A program made the translations under genes and the position numbers. The notes beneath the pieces were generated by a model. That model had not been told where the DNA came from, did not search any database, and saw only the letters and a program-made list of their open reading frames with translations. Below are positions 61,915-64,000 of a stretch of DNA of 64,000 bases, piece after piece. The DNA is from Salinimonas iocasae (GTDB lineage: Bacteria > Pseudomonadota > Gammaproteobacteria > Enterobacterales > Alteromonadaceae), in assembly GCF_006228385.1 (NCBI RefSeq), contig NZ_CP039852.1, forward strand, positions 2,558,001-2,622,000, in the 5' to 3' direction. The first letter of the stretch is position 1; the number at the start of each line of letters is the position of its first letter.

Positions 61915-62430
61915 CTATGGCGCTTTTGTAACCACATGAAAGTCCGGTACGTGTGTATTATCGGGTATGACGACCCCTGGCAGGACTGTAACGTTTCGAC
62001 CCAGAGTTACATTTGCTCCAATACTGATTGGCCAAGCCTGTTGCATACCGCGTAAACGTTCCTGCGAATTGCTGTGATGGTGAAGAGTTGCAAGCACGCT
62101 ACCCTGCCCTATCACGACTGAATTACCGATGGTAACTGGCGCTGCATCCAGTATAACCACATTGTCTTCTATGCTGACCGTATCGCTGGCAAAAATATTA
62201 ACACCGTAATCACAATAGAACGGCGGCGATACGATAGCTTGAGCATTAGGCAACAGCGTACTGATAAGTGCTGCTCGTTGCTGGCTATCCGCACACGCGT
62301 TAAATGCACTACATATTGTTTTAGCTGACTGTCTGGCACGGCGTAAGGGTTTTGCATTGGTTTGATACCAACGACCACCTATCATATCCCGCCATATTGG
62401 TGTTGTGATGATATCGTTGTGCATTTGCAT
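61915..62430 (-). CDS. hexapeptide-repeat sugar O-acetyltransferase (Maa/LacA-like)
   Basis: A 171-residue acetyltransferase of the maltose/galactoside type. It has a helical N-terminus, then left-handed beta-helix turns (SIEDNVVILDAAPVTIGNSVVIGQGSVLAT, ISIGANVTLGRNVTVLPGVVI). A histidine-rich LATLHHHS stands in the place of the usual TAxH catalytic segment. It lacks the final coil and GNPA motif found in Maa (183 residues), so it is short or has diverged. ATG 62424 (after GGGGG) may be the real start. It lies after the rplS terminator, where E. coli has yfiLRNB. Confidence 0.75.
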   Translation of the reverse strand: MQMHNDIITTPIWRDMIGGRWYQTNAKPLRRARQSAKTICSAFNACADSQQRAALISTLLPNAQAIVSPPFYCDYGVNIFASDTVSIEDNVVILDAAPVTIGNSVVIGQGSVLATLHHHSNSQERLRGMQQAWPISIGANVTLGRNVTVLPGVVIPDNTHVPDFHVVTKAP

Positions 62431-62442
62431 CCCCCAGAAACG

Positions 62443-62468
62443 AAAAAAGCCCGCAATCTGCGGGCTTT
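62443..62468 (-). terminator. Rho-independent terminator of the rplS operon
   Basis: On the minus strand AAAGCCCGC / GCGGGCTTT with a 5-base loop, then a T6 run. It lies about 35 bases after rplS. Confidence 0.9.
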
Positions 62469-62502
62469 CGAAAAGTTAACAATAACGCAAGGATTAGTAA
62501 TC

Positions 62503-62862
62503 TTAGTTAAGCTTCTCTTTGATACGTGCAGATTTACCTGAACGCTCACGAAGATAGTAAAGCTTAGCACGACGAACCGCACCGCGACGTTTCACTTCAA
62601 TAGAAGAAACTGCGGGGCTGTGTGTTTGGAAAACACGCTCAACGCCTTCGCCGCTTGAAACTTTACGAACGGTAAAAGACGAGTGAAGACCACGGTTACG
62701 TTTAGCGATAACAACGCCTTCGTAAGCCTGAAGACGCTCTTTGTCACCTTCGGTAACACGAACTTTTACACTTACTGTGTCACCTGGGCCGAACGCAGGA
62801 ACATCAGTTTTCATCTGTGCTTGTTCAATATTTTTGATGATATCTTGACTGACTTTGCTCAT
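62503..62862 (-). CDS. rplS: 50S ribosomal protein L19
   Basis: A 119-residue ribosomal protein at the 30S-50S interface. It begins [20 protein letters not shown], with [30 protein letters not shown] and the basic end [25 protein letters not shown]. Two ATGs are adjacent (62865, 62862); the second has better spacing from the AGAGGA site and matches the E. coli MSN start. It is last gene of the rpsP-rimM-trmD-rplS operon, rpsP being outside the window. Confidence 0.97.
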   Translation of the reverse strand: MSKVSQDIIKNIEQAQMKTDVPAFGPGDTVSVKVRVTEGDKERLQAYEGVVIAKRNRGLHSSFTVRKVSSGEGVERVFQTHSPAVSSIEVKRRGAVRRAKLYYLRERSGKSARIKEKLN

Positions 62863-62880
62863 CATATCCTCTCGTCCTAG

Positions 62881-63642
62881 TTAACTGTCATCTTGCTGCA
62901 GCTGCAACTTGAAAACTTCAAGCAGTTGCTGCTGCTCCTCAGTCAGAGCTAGGTGATTTAACAATTCAGGGCGACGCTGCCAGGTTCTTCCCAGCGATTG
63001 CATAAGTCGCCACTGCCTGATTTTTTCATGATCACCACTTAACAACACAGAAGGAACCGCTTTACCGTCGAGTAATTCAGGCCGCGTATAATGCGGACAA
63101 TCCAGTAACCCGTCAGAGAAGGAATCTTCAATGGCAGAAGCTTGATGCCCCAGTACACCCGGAACCAGCCTTGCTACCGCGTCCATCAGGACCATTGCCG
63201 GTAACTCTCCGCCACTGAGAACGTAATCACCAATCGAGACTTCTTCGTCTACCTGATCTTCAATTACGCGCTCATCAATACCTTCATAGCGCCCGCACAG
63301 CAAAATTGTGCGGTCTGACTCAGCCAGACGTTTAACACCCGTCTGATCCAGTTTCTTACCCTGTGGAGATAAGTAAATGACCTTGCTATTTTCTCCGCCT
63401 GCCGCTCTGGCAGCCGATATTGCGTCTGTTAAAGGCTTTACCATCATCAACATACCGGGACCACCACCATAAGGGCGATCATCCACAGTGCGATGACGAT
63501 CGTGCGTAAAGTCTCTGGGATTAAATATATCGACTGACAATACCCCTGATTTAACTGCCCTGCCTATTACACCCTGTTGGGTGAACGGGCCAAACATTTC
63601 AGGAAAAATACTGACAATGCCGAACCACTTTTCCGCGGTCAC
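62881..63642 (-). CDS. trmD: tRNA (guanine-N1)-methyltransferase TrmD
   Basis: A 253-residue SPOUT-fold enzyme that methylates G37 of tRNAs. Motifs are [26 protein letters not shown] at the start, [18 protein letters not shown] and the trefoil-knot region [33 protein letters not shown]. The frame begins with GTG directly after the rimM stop codon. The length is close to E. coli TrmD (255). Confidence 0.97.
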   Translation of the reverse strand: MTAEKWFGIVSIFPEMFGPFTQQGVIGRAVKSGVLSVDIFNPRDFTHDRHRTVDDRPYGGGPGMLMMVKPLTDAISAARAAGGENSKVIYLSPQGKKLDQTGVKRLAESDRTILLCGRYEGIDERVIEDQVDEEVSIGDYVLSGGELPAMVLMDAVARLVPGVLGHQASAIEDSFSDGLLDCPHYTRPELLDGKAVPSVLLSGDHEKIRQWRLMQSLGRTWQRRPELLNHLALTEEQQQLLEVFKLQLQQDDS

Positions 63643-64000
63643 TTAAAACCCCGGGTCCCAGTCGACCGTAATTACTTTGCCTTCTTTATCCACCGATTGT
63701 ATGACTTCATCCATTACAAAAGGCAATAATCTTTCTTTTAGACCAAATGCATCTTTCGCGTTAGCTCTGACCTGAATAATGTCATTCGCTCCGGTATTAA
63801 ATACATCTTTGACCACACCCAGATCGTAACCTTGCGTAGTTACCACCTGCATGCCGGTCAGCTCCCGCCAGTAGAACTCATTTTCATCAAGTTCCGGTAA
63901 CTGCTCAGCTGTAATCGAAATGTCGAGATTCTTGATGCGCTCAGCGTCATCACGCGTCTCGATTCCCTCGATTTTAGCAACCAGTACTTTTCCATGGGGG
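63643..64000 (-). CDS. rimM: RimM, 16S rRNA maturation factor (cut by window edge)
   Basis: The frame runs from the right edge to a stop at 63643 and codes PHGKVLVAKIEGIETRDDAE, then FYWRELTGMQVVTTQGYDLGVVKDVFNTGANDI and LLPFVMDEVIQSVDKEGKVITVDWDPGF. This is the C-terminal two thirds of RimM, including its PRC-barrel domain that binds ribosomal protein S19. The N-terminus lies beyond the window. It abuts trmD. Confidence 0.95.
   Translation of the reverse strand, partial: PHGKVLVAKIEGIETRDDAERIKNLDISITAEQLPELDENEFYWRELTGMQVVTTQGYDLGVVKDVFNTGANDIIQVRANAKDAFGLKERLLPFVMDEVIQSVDKEGKVITVDWDPGF

Overview
The window looks like chromosomal DNA of a marine gammaproteobacterium of the Alteromonadaceae (Alteromonas, Salinimonas or Aestuariibacter type). 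This rests on protein similarity recalled from known families and on gene order (tol-pal next to ruvABC/nudB/aspS; pheA / tyrA / aroF / rplS-trmD-rimM as in Escherichia coli), not on a database search. I see no transposase, integrase, phage gene or CRISPR array.

Layout. 1-3.4 kb: end of a GNAT/peptidase-type gene with a RimK-family ligase, a Ca/Na antiporter and a small membrane protein. 3.6-16.2 kb: asnS, a complete pqiABC lipid-transport operon, an RND efflux pair, a GNAT enzyme and an M3 oligopeptidase lipoprotein. 16.2-22.1 kb: a Spo0M-like protein and a TonB-dependent receptor/GH97 glycosidase operon behind two phased palindromes. 22.3-29.8 kb: an accessory block with a SLOG-domain membrane protein divergent from a DUF4062-nSTAND1-TPR protein, flanked by secreted proteins of unknown function. 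It resembles a nucleotide-centred conflict (defence) locus. 29.9-32.2 kb: tRNA-Ser, nadA and three tRNA-Lys genes, with two rtT-like partial tRNA repeats. 32.4-42.3 kb, minus strand: ybgC-tolQRAB-pal-cpoB, a candidate small RNA, ruvCAB, nudB and aspS. 42.4-47.1 kb: a DUF72 protein, the glrK-qseG-glrR sensor system and an EF-hand protein. 47.2-53.2 kb: signalling genes (GGDEF-EAL, TerB-like, a receiver-PP2C-kinase plus STAS partner switch, an eIF1-like protein and a two-receiver protein).

53.3-64 kb: aromatic amino acid synthesis (pheL attenuator and pheA; aroF-tyrA with a TyrR-like box) and rimM-trmD-rplS. Between the convergent pheA and tyrA, which are direct neighbours in E. coli, lies an approximately 4.7 kb insertion. 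It holds a pepsin-like aspartic protease, a borosin-type (SonM-like) peptide N-methyltransferase, a GNAT gene broken at an A8 run, a 66-residue acidic peptide and a TPR-GGDEF protein. The overlapping protease, methyltransferase and acetyltransferase genes look like a small peptide-modification operon.

The two most interesting loci are this protease/borosin-methyltransferase operon and the SLOG/nSTAND1 pair. Also worth attention are the rtT-like tRNA repeats and the candidate sRNA between ybgC and ruvB.
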